5,145 nt of DNA from CAYMTN01 sp964393335 (GCA_964393335.1 CAYMTN010000326.1:1-5145); one strand, 5' to 3'; positions 1-5,077 are shown, numbered from the stretch's first letter. Notes: generated from the letters alone by a model not told the origin. A program made the numbers and translations.

Positions 1-623
1 AGGTAGGTCGAGGACTTGCCGTAGTTGGGCTGGTCCAGCGTCCCGACGATGATCAACACGCTCGGTCCCTCGTGTGCCTGGCCGATATCGTCTGTCAGGT
101 TCAAAAAGCCGTCATAGGCATCGGCCAGGTAATTGGCGGTCGTATCGCGCCACGTGGCCTGCCCGATCAGGCGGACGTTTTGCGGCACGTCGGCGGCGGT
201 CAGCGTCATGACGACGATGGTCGGCGCGATGGCTTCGAGTTGGTCCAGGATTTGCATGTTCAACTGGCCGTTGGCGATGATCAGGTCCGGTTCGAGCGCG
301 GCAAGCGCTTCAAGATTGGGCTGGTAACCGGAGCCAAAGGTCGGCAGACTGGCAGCCGCAGGCGGAAAGTCCATGCCGTCCGTGACGCCAACCGGCGTGA
401 CGCCGACCGCGAACAGCATTTCGCTGATCGAGGCGCTCATGCCGACTACACGCTGCGGCGGCGCATCGAGCGTGACGGGACGGCCCATAAAATCGGTGAT
501 GGTGCGTGGTTCGGTGCCGTCTTGGGCCAGCGCGGCTGGTACCAACGGCCCGGCCAGCGCGACGAGCAGGGTCAGCGCCACCAGCGCGATCAGCGTGCGG
601 CGCAGGAAATGGTACTGTGACAT
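1..623 (-). CDS. ABC transporter substrate-binding protein, iron-siderophore/cobalamin type (FecB/BtuF-like, PF01497), C-terminus off the window
   Basis: Reading the minus strand from the ATG at 623-621 gives an open frame to the window edge: about 208 residues, against some 330-360 in full-length relatives. Residues 1-33 form a Sec-type signal (RR at 8-9, Leu/Val/Ala core, AALA before Q34). The mature start is typical of periplasmic-binding-protein family PF01497: a TITDFMGRPVTL segment followed by PPQRVVGMSASISEML, then QPNLEALAALEPDLIIANG, the hinge-proximal first-lobe pattern. Such proteins capture ferric siderophore, haem or cobalamin outside the membrane and hand it to a FecCD/BtuC permease. 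The permease and ATPase genes would be expected beyond the left edge, which is inference. An AAGGAG ribosome site lies at 633-638, 9 nt from the ATG. The signal lacks a lipobox cysteine, which is unusual for a Gram-positive-type or monoderm binding protein. The divergent Fur-family gene supports a metal role; the exact ligand cannot be read. Confidence 0.88.
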   Translation of the reverse strand, partial: MSQYHFLRRTLIALVALTLLVALAGPLVPAALAQDGTEPRTITDFMGRPVTLDAPPQRVVGMSASISEMLFAVGVTPVGVTDGMDFPPAAASLPTFGSGYQPNLEALAALEPDLIIANGQLNMQILDQLEAIAPTIVVMTLTAADVPQNVRLIGQATWRDTTANYLADAYDGFLNLTDDIGQAHEGPSVLIIVGTLDQPNYGKSSTY

Positions 624-695
624 AGAGAGTGTCTCCTTAAAGGGATCGTAAAGTTGAATAAGCAAAGGGAGATTTTTACCCCCAATACTATGCAG

Positions 696-724
696 ATTGT
701 AACGAGAGCGTATCCCGCTGACAA
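696..724 (-). promoter_or_regulatory. Sigma-70-type promoter of the substrate-binding-protein gene
   Basis: On the minus strand, a -35 element TTGTCA (724-719) and a -10 element TACAAT (701-696) are separated by exactly 17 bp, each matching consensus at five of six positions. Transcription would start near 689, giving a leader of about 66 nt that contains the AAGGAG ribosome site. This is the best promoter in the window. Confidence 0.7.
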
Positions 725-742
725 TATAGAAATCTATAGAAA
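725..742. repeat. TATAGAAA direct repeat with embedded dyad, candidate operator
   Basis: On the plus strand TATAGAAA occurs at 725-732 and again at 735-742, a period of 10 bp (about one helical turn). The same bases contain a perfect inverted repeat, TATAGA-AA-TCTATA, at 725-738. The element touches the upstream edge of the minus-strand -35 box at 724. That is a position where an activator could contact polymerase or a repressor could block it. Which protein binds is unknown; the Fur-family product encoded nearby is the obvious candidate, although the motif does not look like a classic Fur box. Confidence 0.5.
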
Positions 743-812
743 ACTGAGTCGAATCTTCAGAATTGGGCCAACATGGCGCGCGTGTGTCCGTTTTTCGTGC
801 CGCCGCGGAATG

Positions 813-821
813 TGGCATAAT
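813..821 (+). promoter_or_regulatory. Possible extended -10 promoter (TGGCATAAT)
   Basis: The bases TG-G-CATAAT fit an extended -10 element (TGnTATAAT) with one mismatch in the hexamer. There is no good -35 at 16-18 bp upstream (the T-rich 791-798 stretch is weak). If used, transcription would begin near 828 and produce a leader of about 175 nt before the propeller gene, including the hairpin at 858-893. Confidence 0.35.
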
Positions 822-857
822 CTAATGGAGCAATCGATCAAACGTGGCAGAACGTAG

Positions 858-893
858 GGGCGCTGCTGCCGAACCGCCGGTTCGCCTGCGCCC
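858..893 (+). other. GC-rich two-part hairpin in the leader of the propeller-fur transcript
   Basis: The inner stem CGAACC-GCC-GGTTCG (870-884) is perfect with a 3-nt loop. An outer stem pairs GGGCGC (858-863) with GCGCCC (888-893) across an asymmetric internal loop of 6 and 3 nt. No T-run follows on either strand, so it is not an intrinsic terminator. It would lie in the 5' leader only if the promoter at 813-821 is used. Its role is unknown; chance in GC-rich DNA is possible. Confidence 0.4.
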
Positions 894-927
894 AGGGCGG
901 GGCAAGCGCCGCCTCTACAAAAAAGCC

Positions 928-956
928 ATGCCAACTCTGATTATGTTCTCTATAAC
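928..956 (+). promoter_or_regulatory. Possible promoter for the propeller-fur operon
   Basis: ATGCCA (928-933, four of six matches to TTGACA) and TATAAC (951-956, five of six matches to TATAAT) are separated by 17 bp. The start would fall near 963, giving a leader of about 40 nt. It competes with the extended -10 candidate at 813-821 as the source of the operon transcript. Confidence 0.4.
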
Positions 957-1003
957 GGGATGGCAACAGACAGGGCGGACTGACTGATCCAGGGAAAACG
1001 CAG

Positions 1004-2119
1004 ATGATGAACCGTACAGAATCCTCGTGGGCGCGGCGCGCGGTGCGTGCTGCCGCGTGGGGCGCGTGGCTGGTGGTCGTGGCGGCGCTGGTCGTGGCGT
1101 TAGCCGCGTGGGGCGCGCGCACGGTGACCGCCGATCCACCCCGCCAGCCGGGCGCTACGCCGCCCGACCAACCGGGGCCGGAACGGCCTGAACCCGGAAA
1201 ACCGAGCCAGTCCGCGCCGCCACAGCCGGGCCAACCCCTGCCGCCCGTCCAGGCACAAGACGGGCCGTACTGGCACCAAATCTACCTGGCGCGCAGCGAT
1301 GATGGCCTGACATGGGAACCGGTCGGCGGGATGCTGCGCGATCATACGTCCGTGCCGGAGATCGTGCGCTGGCACGATACGCTGTGGATTTACGCGGTCA
1401 ATGCCCAGCCGCACCGCCTGATCGCGCTCGAACAACTCCCGGATGGAGCGTGGGAGCCGCATTATGTCGAGATCGACGGCTTTGACGTGTCGCTCGCCGT
1501 TGACCCGGACGTGGTCGTGCTGCCGGATGGGCGGCTGCGCCTGTATTTTTACGGGTTCTCGCCTGCGCGAACGGCCAAAACGGATGAAGGCCCCGCCACG
1601 ATCTACAGCGCCGTGTCCCGCGACGGACTCACGTTTGTCATGGAGCCGTACCCGCGTTTTCAGAGCGATAGCCTGATCACCGATCCGGACGTGGTGCAGG
1701 ACCGGGATACCTGGTGGTTGTACGTCACCGGTCACGACGGGCTGGTGATCGCCAGCAGCACGGATGGCCTTGTCTTTCAAGAAACCGGCAGTTCGCAGAA
1801 TGGCACGATCTCCGGCACGGTCGTGCTGGACGATGGCACGCTGCGCCAATACGTATGCCGGCAGGGCGGTATCGGCAGCCAGGTTTCCTCTGATGGCGTG
1901 ACCTGGACGCCCGAAGAGGGGCTGCGCCTCACCGGCCCGGTGTGCGATCCCTCCGTGATCCGCGAGCCGGACGGATCGTGGTTGATGGTGTACAAGCGTT
2001 TCGTCAACCAGCCAGCCCGGCCACCGGACCTGCCCGGTTACGACCAGGCGGCACCGCCGTCCGCGCCGCAGATTCCACTGCCTTCCCTGACGCCGTCAAG
2101 TGATGAGGCTGTAGGATGA
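1004..2119 (+). CDS. Membrane-anchored five-bladed beta-propeller protein, glycosidase (GH43-like) fold superfamily
   Basis: This 371-residue protein begins with a basic head (RR at 11-12) and one hydrophobic span at about 17-37, then a proline-rich linker (about 44-85), so the rest is probably extracytoplasmic. Residues 88-335 form a repeated propeller: SVPEIV (116-121), DPDVV (167-171), DPDVV (227-231), GTVVLDDG (271-278) and DPSVI (315-319). Each is followed by a strand ending in an aromatic-rich WxLY-like segment, making five blades. Between them lie Asp-box-like turns SDDGLTW (98-104), SRDGLTF (205-211) and SSDGVTW (295-301). This pattern belongs to the GH43/GH32-type propeller fold; catalysis is not established, and a binding or sensing role is equally possible. 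The C-terminus is again proline-rich. AGGGA at 991-995 precedes the ATG by 8 nt; a second in-frame ATG follows directly. The stop overlaps the next start by 4 nt (ATGA), indicating translational coupling with the Fur-family gene. Confidence 0.8.
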   Translation: MMNRTESSWARRAVRAAAWGAWLVVVAALVVALAAWGARTVTADPPRQPGATPPDQPGPERPEPGKPSQSAPPQPGQPLPPVQAQDGPYWHQIYLARSDDGLTWEPVGGMLRDHTSVPEIVRWHDTLWIYAVNAQPHRLIALEQLPDGAWEPHYVEIDGFDVSLAVDPDVVVLPDGRLRLYFYGFSPARTAKTDEGPATIYSAVSRDGLTFVMEPYPRFQSDSLITDPDVVQDRDTWWLYVTGHDGLVIASSTDGLVFQETGSSQNGTISGTVVLDDGTLRQYVCRQGGIGSQVSSDGVTWTPEEGLRLTGPVCDPSVIREPDGSWLMVYKRFVNQPARPPDLPGYDQAAPPSAPQIPLPSLTPSSDEAVG

Positions 2120-2637
2120 CAAAATCACACCACGACCCTTCCCTGCCGGTGCACCAGAGCGAGACGGACCAGGACATTCTGGAGGCGTTCCGTGCGGCAG
2201 GGCTGCGGGTCACCAACCAGCGGCTCGCGTTGCTCAACGTGATGCGCGAGCAGGGCGGTTTTTTGGACGCGGAAGCTCTGCACCGGCTGGCCAGTCTGCG
2301 CGGGGAAAATCTCAGCCTGGCGACGGTGTACCGCACGCTGGCGTTGTTCAAGGAGATGCGCCTGGTAGAAGGGCGCATTGTCGGCAAAGAGCAGGATCGG
2401 GAGGAATACCGTTTTCGCTCGCTGCGCGAAAAATACACGCTGACCTGCAAACGCTGCGGCGCGATTGTGCCGGTCGAGCCGGACATCGTGGACGCGTTCC
2501 GCCAGGAAGTGACCGCGTCGCTGGGCGTGACCGTGTTGAGCGCGCATTCGTGTTTTATCGGCTACTGCGCCGACTGTACGGCAGCTCTGGCGGCGGAAGA
2601 TGCGCCAGAGTCTGCCGGGACGCTGGATCAAGTGTAA
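2116..2637 (+). CDS. Fur-family transcriptional regulator with atypical regulatory metal site
   Basis: This 173-residue protein has the Fur layout. An N-terminal winged helix contains GLRVTNQRLALLNVM (29-43) and the recognition segment LSLATVYRTLALF (66-78). A dimerisation domain follows, with CKRC (111-114) and CADC (151-154), the Cys4 structural zinc site. Family members repress metal-uptake or peroxide-response genes when a second, regulatory site is metal-loaded. Aligned by hand to E. coli Fur, that site looks lost: H33 becomes F49, E81 becomes R99, and the HHHDH cluster becomes R-E-K-Y-T (104-108). Only the His before the second CxxC (H144) remains, with D126 at the E108 position. It may sense something else, use the His-containing tail (H5, H6, H13), or bind DNA constitutively. 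The start overlaps the propeller stop by 4 nt; GAGG at 2105-2108 serves as ribosome site, 7 nt upstream. Whether it is Fur, Zur, PerR or another subtype cannot be said. Confidence 0.9.
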   Translation: MTKSHHDPSLPVHQSETDQDILEAFRAAGLRVTNQRLALLNVMREQGGFLDAEALHRLASLRGENLSLATVYRTLALFKEMRLVEGRIVGKEQDREEYRFRSLREKYTLTCKRCGAIVPVEPDIVDAFRQEVTASLGVTVLSAHSCFIGYCADCTAALAAEDAPESAGTLDQV

Positions 2638-2645
2638 GCGGACGC

Positions 2646-2690
2646 GCAGCCGCGCGCCGCGCCGCAGCCGCGCGCCGCAACCGCGCGCCG
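2646..2690. repeat. GC-rich short tandem repeat after the Fur-family gene
   Basis: A 15-base unit beginning GCAGCCGCGC occurs at 2646-2660 and 2664-2678 (period 18), and its 10-base core CCGCGCGCCG recurs at 2681-2690. The three self-complementary GCGCGC cores could pair with each other in alternative hairpins. There is no T-run, so it is not a standard terminator. It lies 8 nt past the Fur-family stop. Confidence 0.65.
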
Positions 2691-2757
2691 GACGGCACGT
2701 ATATACAGGCAGAGCGTACCGCTCACCACATGCATACCAACCCCAGGGGGGAAGTCA

Positions 2758-3729
2758 ATGGATTCCGATACCTTTGAGCAGGACGAAACAAACGACAAGC
2801 CGAAGCGCGGCGTGAACGACGACAAACCAAAACGCGGCCTGAACGATGACGAAATCGGCGGAGCGCCGATGCCCGATTCCGGGTCCGGCGTTTATGTCCC
2901 CGTGCGGGGCAGGTCGGGCTGCCGGTGGCCGGTGGTGCTGGCGCTCGGCTGCCTGGGCGCGTGTATGGCGTGCTGCGTGCTGCCGCTGTGCGCGCTGGCG
3001 ATCACCGGGGCCGGATTTGCCGCGATCCTGAGCAACAGCGAAGCGACGCAGAGCGGCACCCAAACGGTCGCCCTGGAACCGGACGCGATCATCACGCTGG
3101 CCGTCGATAGCACGGTCGGCGCGATCACGATCGAGCCGGGCAGCGGCGACGCCGTTGAGGTCGCGTACACCAAAAAGGCGTATGGCCTGACCAAAGGCCA
3201 GGCGCAAAACGAGCTGGATAACATCAAACTTGATGTCACGCAGCCGTCGTCTGACCACGTCGAGGTCACGGTCAAAAACGACCGCACCAAAGACAGCTTC
3301 TGGTCGTTTGCCAACAAAGTTGACATGACGATCGCGGTGCCTGCATCGCTGAACGTCGAAGTCAAGAGCGACGTAGGCAGCATCACGATTCAGAACGTGC
3401 AGGCCCGGTCGCTGGACATTTCGACCAGCACGGGCAGCATCAATTTTGACGGATCGTTACAGCCGGGGGCCTCGTCGCAGTATAAAATCGAGACGAACAC
3501 AGGCGCGATCACGGTGACGCTGCCGCACGACAGTTATGTGCGCATGGACGCCAAAAGCGACGTGGGCAGCGTGTCGGTTTCCGATGGCTTCGACAGCCTG
3601 TCCGACGTCAAATCGGAGCGCCAGACAGTCGGCGCATCGTGGACGGGCACGCTCGGCACGGGCACTGAAGTCCTGCCGGTGCTGACGCTGCACACGGATA
3701 CCGGGTCAATTTCGGTGCAGGCCCATTAA
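2758..3729 (+). CDS. DUF4097-type membrane-anchored beta-repeat protein
   Basis: This 323-residue protein has three parts. A hydrophilic N-terminus (1-56) holds two charged repeats with KPKRG at 14-18 and 23-27. One transmembrane segment (about 57-91) is unusually cysteine-rich (C55, C65, C69, C72, C73, C78). A Ser/Thr/Gly-rich beta domain (about 100-323) follows. The beta domain repeats a strand-turn motif six times: TVGAITI (119-125), DVGSITI (205-211), STGSINF (224-230), NTGAITV (247-253), DVGSVSV (268-274) and DTGSISV (314-320). This is characteristic of the DUF4097 putative-adhesin family (PF13349), a right-handed beta-solenoid-like fold of unknown biochemical role. Arginines 50, 52 and 56 before the span predict N-in, beta-domain-out. 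A strong GGGGGGAAG ribosome site (2746-2754) supports the ATG. It lies 120 bp after the Fur-family gene, so it may or may not share that transcript; no strong promoter precedes it. Confidence 0.82.
   Translation: MDSDTFEQDETNDKPKRGVNDDKPKRGLNDDEIGGAPMPDSGSGVYVPVRGRSGCRWPVVLALGCLGACMACCVLPLCALAITGAGFAAILSNSEATQSGTQTVALEPDAIITLAVDSTVGAITIEPGSGDAVEVAYTKKAYGLTKGQAQNELDNIKLDVTQPSSDHVEVTVKNDRTKDSFWSFANKVDMTIAVPASLNVEVKSDVGSITIQNVQARSLDISTSTGSINFDGSLQPGASSQYKIETNTGAITVTLPHDSYVRMDAKSDVGSVSVSDGFDSLSDVKSERQTVGASWTGTLGTGTEVLPVLTLHTDTGSISVQAH
2791..2850 (+). repeat. In-frame charged repeat (NDxKPKRG) in the DUF4097 gene
   Basis: Two adjacent units encode NDKPKRGV and NDDKPKRGL, followed by a truncated NDDE. 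The codons have diverged (for example AAG CCG AAG versus AAA CCA AAA), so the duplication is not recent or the peptide is under selection. It lies in the predicted cytoplasmic tail. Confidence 0.7.
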
Positions 3730-3776
3730 CGACCGTTCGGGGAGGGGTTTACTCCGCAGGCTGCGCGGCGTTCCGG

Positions 3777-3792
3777 GGCAGGGCAGCCTGCC
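3777..3792. terminator. Hairpin between convergent genes, possible weak terminator
   Basis: GGCAGG-GCAG-CCTGCC is a perfect 6-bp stem with a 4-nt loop. It begins 4 nt beyond the minus-strand stop codon and about 47 nt beyond the plus-strand stop. Neither side has a T-run, so intrinsic termination would be weak. The location between two convergent stops is the main argument. A smaller GGAG-N7-CTCC pairing lies at 3741-3755. Confidence 0.4.
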
Positions 3793-3796
3793 GCTG

Positions 3797-4768
3797 TTAC
3801 GGCGTCAGCGTGTCTCTGGACAGCGCGTTATACTGCGCGATGAAGTGATCCGGTCCCCTGGCGATGGCCGCGCGCAGCCCGTCGTCGCCGTAGGTCTGCG
3901 CGATAGTCCGCGCCGCGAGGTAACCCGCGATATCAATGCACGAATCGCCCGGTTGGTGGTCGTGCAGCCACCGGTTGAGCGGTTCGTCCGCCGCTTTGTT
4001 GACGCGCAGATCGTCCAGGATCGCGTTGCAGCGTGCGACGGCGGCGGATAGGCTGGCGGCATTCAGGCCGAGCGCCTCGTCGTAAAACGCGAGATTGTGG
4101 CGGTAACTGAGATACCACGCGATCCCCCGGCTGAGCAGCGCATCTTTGACGCGGTCCGCCAGTTTATCCGGCACGCGCCTGATCTGCTCGCAGTATTCCT
4201 GGTACGCCAGCAAAAACGCCTCGTGATTGAAAAAGCCGTAGCAGATCATATTCAACAGCAGTTCCCGCGAAAAGTGCCCCAGCGTGTTTTCCAGGTGAGG
4301 CCGCGCCTGCGCCAGGTTGACGACCAGGCCGTGATATTCCTCGCCCTCGGAATCCTTGAAGGTGCGCACGTAGCCGAAGGCCTGCACCCCGACGGTTGTC
4401 AGCGCCAGCGTCAGCGGTAACTCGTGCTCAAACGAGAGCGGGAACATCTCGGCCACTTCGTAGAGGGCGACCAGTTCGGGCCGCATGTCGCGCAGATCGT
4501 CGAGCAGGTCTTCCAGCGCGGCGCGGTCGGCATAACAGGCCGCCAGCGCGTAGGGGTCGCTCTCGGTGGGGCCATCGTTGTCAAAATAGTAGGCCAGCTC
4601 GTCGTACAGTGTAGCCCCGGTGTTGAGCATGTGTTGGGTCGTCAGCTCAACCAGTTGAATGCCGGGCGTGCCGCGCAAATCGGCAGCGCGATCCCATACT
4701 CCATCTGCGCTGCGGATCGCCAGCGGCAAGCGTGCCGCGCTGTCATCGAGTGTATACTGTATCTTCAT
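3797..4768 (-). CDS. Putative DUF5700/DUF2268-like gluzincin-fold protein, possibly catalytically dead
   Basis: This 323-residue, mainly alpha-helical protein has no signal peptide or membrane span, so it is probably cytoplasmic. The order of elements recalls the DUF5700/DUF2268 putative zinc peptidases. A strand pair lies at LPLTLALTTVGVQAFGYV (117-134) and HGLVVNL (146-152). A helix where HExxH is expected reads SRELLLN (167-173). A later helix LLSRGIAWYL (211-220) sits where relatives have an EGIA-like metal ligand. A C-terminal YLAARTIAQTYGDDGL...DHFIAQYN block (283-314) matches the family ending. With H to R, H to L and E to R at the ligand positions, zinc binding looks lost. Other HE pairs (115-116 and 182-183) lack a second His. 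The family assignment is from pattern memory and is uncertain; an unrelated helical protein remains possible. The start has only a weak GGA at 4775-4777 or AAGGA at 4782-4786. The gene is monocistronic here. Confidence 0.75.
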   Translation of the reverse strand: MKIQYTLDDSAARLPLAIRSADGVWDRAADLRGTPGIQLVELTTQHMLNTGATLYDELAYYFDNDGPTESDPYALAACYADRAALEDLLDDLRDMRPELVALYEVAEMFPLSFEHELPLTLALTTVGVQAFGYVRTFKDSEGEEYHGLVVNLAQARPHLENTLGHFSRELLLNMICYGFFNHEAFLLAYQEYCEQIRRVPDKLADRVKDALLSRGIAWYLSYRHNLAFYDEALGLNAASLSAAVARCNAILDDLRVNKAADEPLNRWLHDHQPGDSCIDIAGYLAARTIAQTYGDDGLRAAIARGPDHFIAQYNALSRDTLTP

Positions 4769-4775
4769 TCAGTAT
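4754..4775 (-). promoter_or_regulatory. Inverted repeat bracketing the start codon of the 3797-4768 gene
   Basis: ATACTG (4754-4759) and CAGTAT (4770-4775) are perfect complements separated by 10 nt. In the mRNA the AUG (4768-4766) would sit in the loop. The GGA that could serve as a Shine-Dalgarno core overlaps the base of the stem, so folding could limit initiation. A 6-bp, AU-rich stem is only marginally stable. Confidence 0.4.
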
Positions 4776-4804
4776 CCAGGTCCTTTTTGTGTTCGAGTCC
4801 GGTT

Positions 4805-4816
4805 GTGTCGTGACAC
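4805..4816. promoter_or_regulatory. GTGTC-GT-GACAC dyad near the minus-strand transcription start
   Basis: A perfect 5-2-5 inverted repeat lies 3 nt downstream (in the minus direction) of the TACAAT -10 box, so it covers the expected start site. That is a classic repressor position. It could equally be a chance 12-base palindrome. No known operator is recognised. Confidence 0.35.
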
Positions 4817-4819
4817 TTG

Positions 4820-4848
4820 ATTGTATAAAGATACGGTATACTTGGCCA
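4820..4848 (-). promoter_or_regulatory. Promoter of the 3797-4768 gene
   Basis: On the minus strand TGGCCA (4848-4843, four of six matches to TTGACA) and TACAAT (4825-4820, five of six) are separated by 17 bp. The predicted start near 4813 gives a leader of about 45 nt. The spacer carries an imperfect GTATA-N9-TATAC inverted repeat (4823-4841) that overlaps the -10 element. Confidence 0.5.
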
Positions 4849-4944
4849 GCCCTGTTTGGTTTTTCGTGGGCCGTTTTCCGTAGACTGTGATCGTTTCTGC
4901 TAATTCTTGCATAGACAACAGACGCTTGAACGGCCCTGCACATC

Positions 4945-5014
4945 AGCCTCACCCCTTAACCCCCAGCCCCTTTTCCCCTCTCCATCACAATGGAGAAGGG
5001 CCAGGGGTGAGGCT
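4945..5014. repeat. REP/MITE-like palindromic element (CCTCACCCC...GGGGTGAGG)
   Basis: An 11-bp perfect outer stem joins AGCCTCACCCC (4945-4955) to GGGGTGAGGCT (5004-5014). A 7-bp inner stem TCTCCAT-CACA-ATGGAGA (4979-4996) forms the tip. Between them lie C-rich and G-rich arms that pair imperfectly (CCCC with GGGCC). Elements with this terminal sequence and C-rich/G-rich arms recur in many Chloroflexota and cyanobacterial genomes, which is general knowledge and not a search result. Whether a transposase mobilises it, or what it does when transcribed, is not known from this window. Confidence 0.75.
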
Positions 5015-5077
5015 ACCTGGCGAACAGCAGGGTTCATAACAGAACTGTGGTTTCGAGTGTCATGCAAGGATCAGTCA

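Larger units (their letters stand above)
624..1003. other. 380-bp divergent intergenic region
   Basis: This region separates the minus-strand binding-protein gene from the plus-strand propeller-fur pair. It is clearly more AT-rich at 640-760 than the flanking genes. It holds the minus-strand promoter (696-724), an adjacent 10-bp-period repeat (725-742), two candidate plus-strand promoters (813-821 and 928-956) and a GC-rich leader hairpin (858-893). A weak dyad, GGGAG-N7-CCCCC at 667-683, falls in the early 5' leader of the minus-strand transcript. I see no convincing gene: open frames here lack a ribosome site. No canonical GATAAT-type Fur box was found by eye. Confidence 0.7.
4769..5077. 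other. 309-bp divergent intergenic region
   Basis: This lies between the minus-strand pseudo-peptidase-like gene and the plus-strand gene starting at 5078. It contains a promoter and dyad for the minus-strand gene (4805-4848) and several TATAC words, an unremarkable AT-richer stretch (about 4850-4940), and a 70-bp REP/MITE-like palindrome (4945-5014). A short leader with a good ribosome site (5066-5070) completes it. No additional gene was seen. Confidence 0.65.

Noticed and set aside
72..620. Plus-strand open frame of 182 codons at the left edge
   Set aside because: It is the complement of the binding-protein gene, which has a signal peptide, family motifs, a promoter and a ribosome site.
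640..760. Classic Fur box (GATAAT-like hexamer repeats)
   Set aside because: No run of GATAAT-type hexamers was found by eye; only the unrelated TATAGAAA repeat is clear.
654..857. Possible small protein of 67 residues in the divergent intergenic region
   Set aside because: TTG start without a Shine-Dalgarno sequence; it crosses the minus-strand promoter and operator candidate and has unremarkable composition.
825..857. Ten-residue leader peptide before the propeller gene
   Set aside because: No ribosome site, and the likely transcription start lies at or after its ATG.
1100..1849. Long open frame of 249 codons on the minus strand inside the propeller gene
   Set aside because: It is antisense to a gene with clear propeller motifs. 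Its composition is Arg/His/Asp-rich, as expected from a reverse-frame shadow in GC-rich DNA, and it has no ribosome site.
2125..2631. Minus-strand open frame of 168 codons opposite the Fur-family gene
   Set aside because: The plus strand encodes an unmistakable Fur-family protein; the reverse frame has no recognisable motifs.
2638..2757. Rho-independent terminator after the Fur-family gene
   Set aside because: The GC-rich repeats can fold but no T-run follows.
2755..3386. Minus-strand open frames opposite the DUF4097 gene
   Set aside because: The plus strand shows a strong ribosome site, a membrane span and six beta-turn repeats; the reverse frames show nothing.
4424..4813. Plus-strand open frame of 129 codons opposite the 5' end of the 3797-4768 gene
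   Set aside because: No ribosome site, and it reads across the promoter region of the minus-strand gene.
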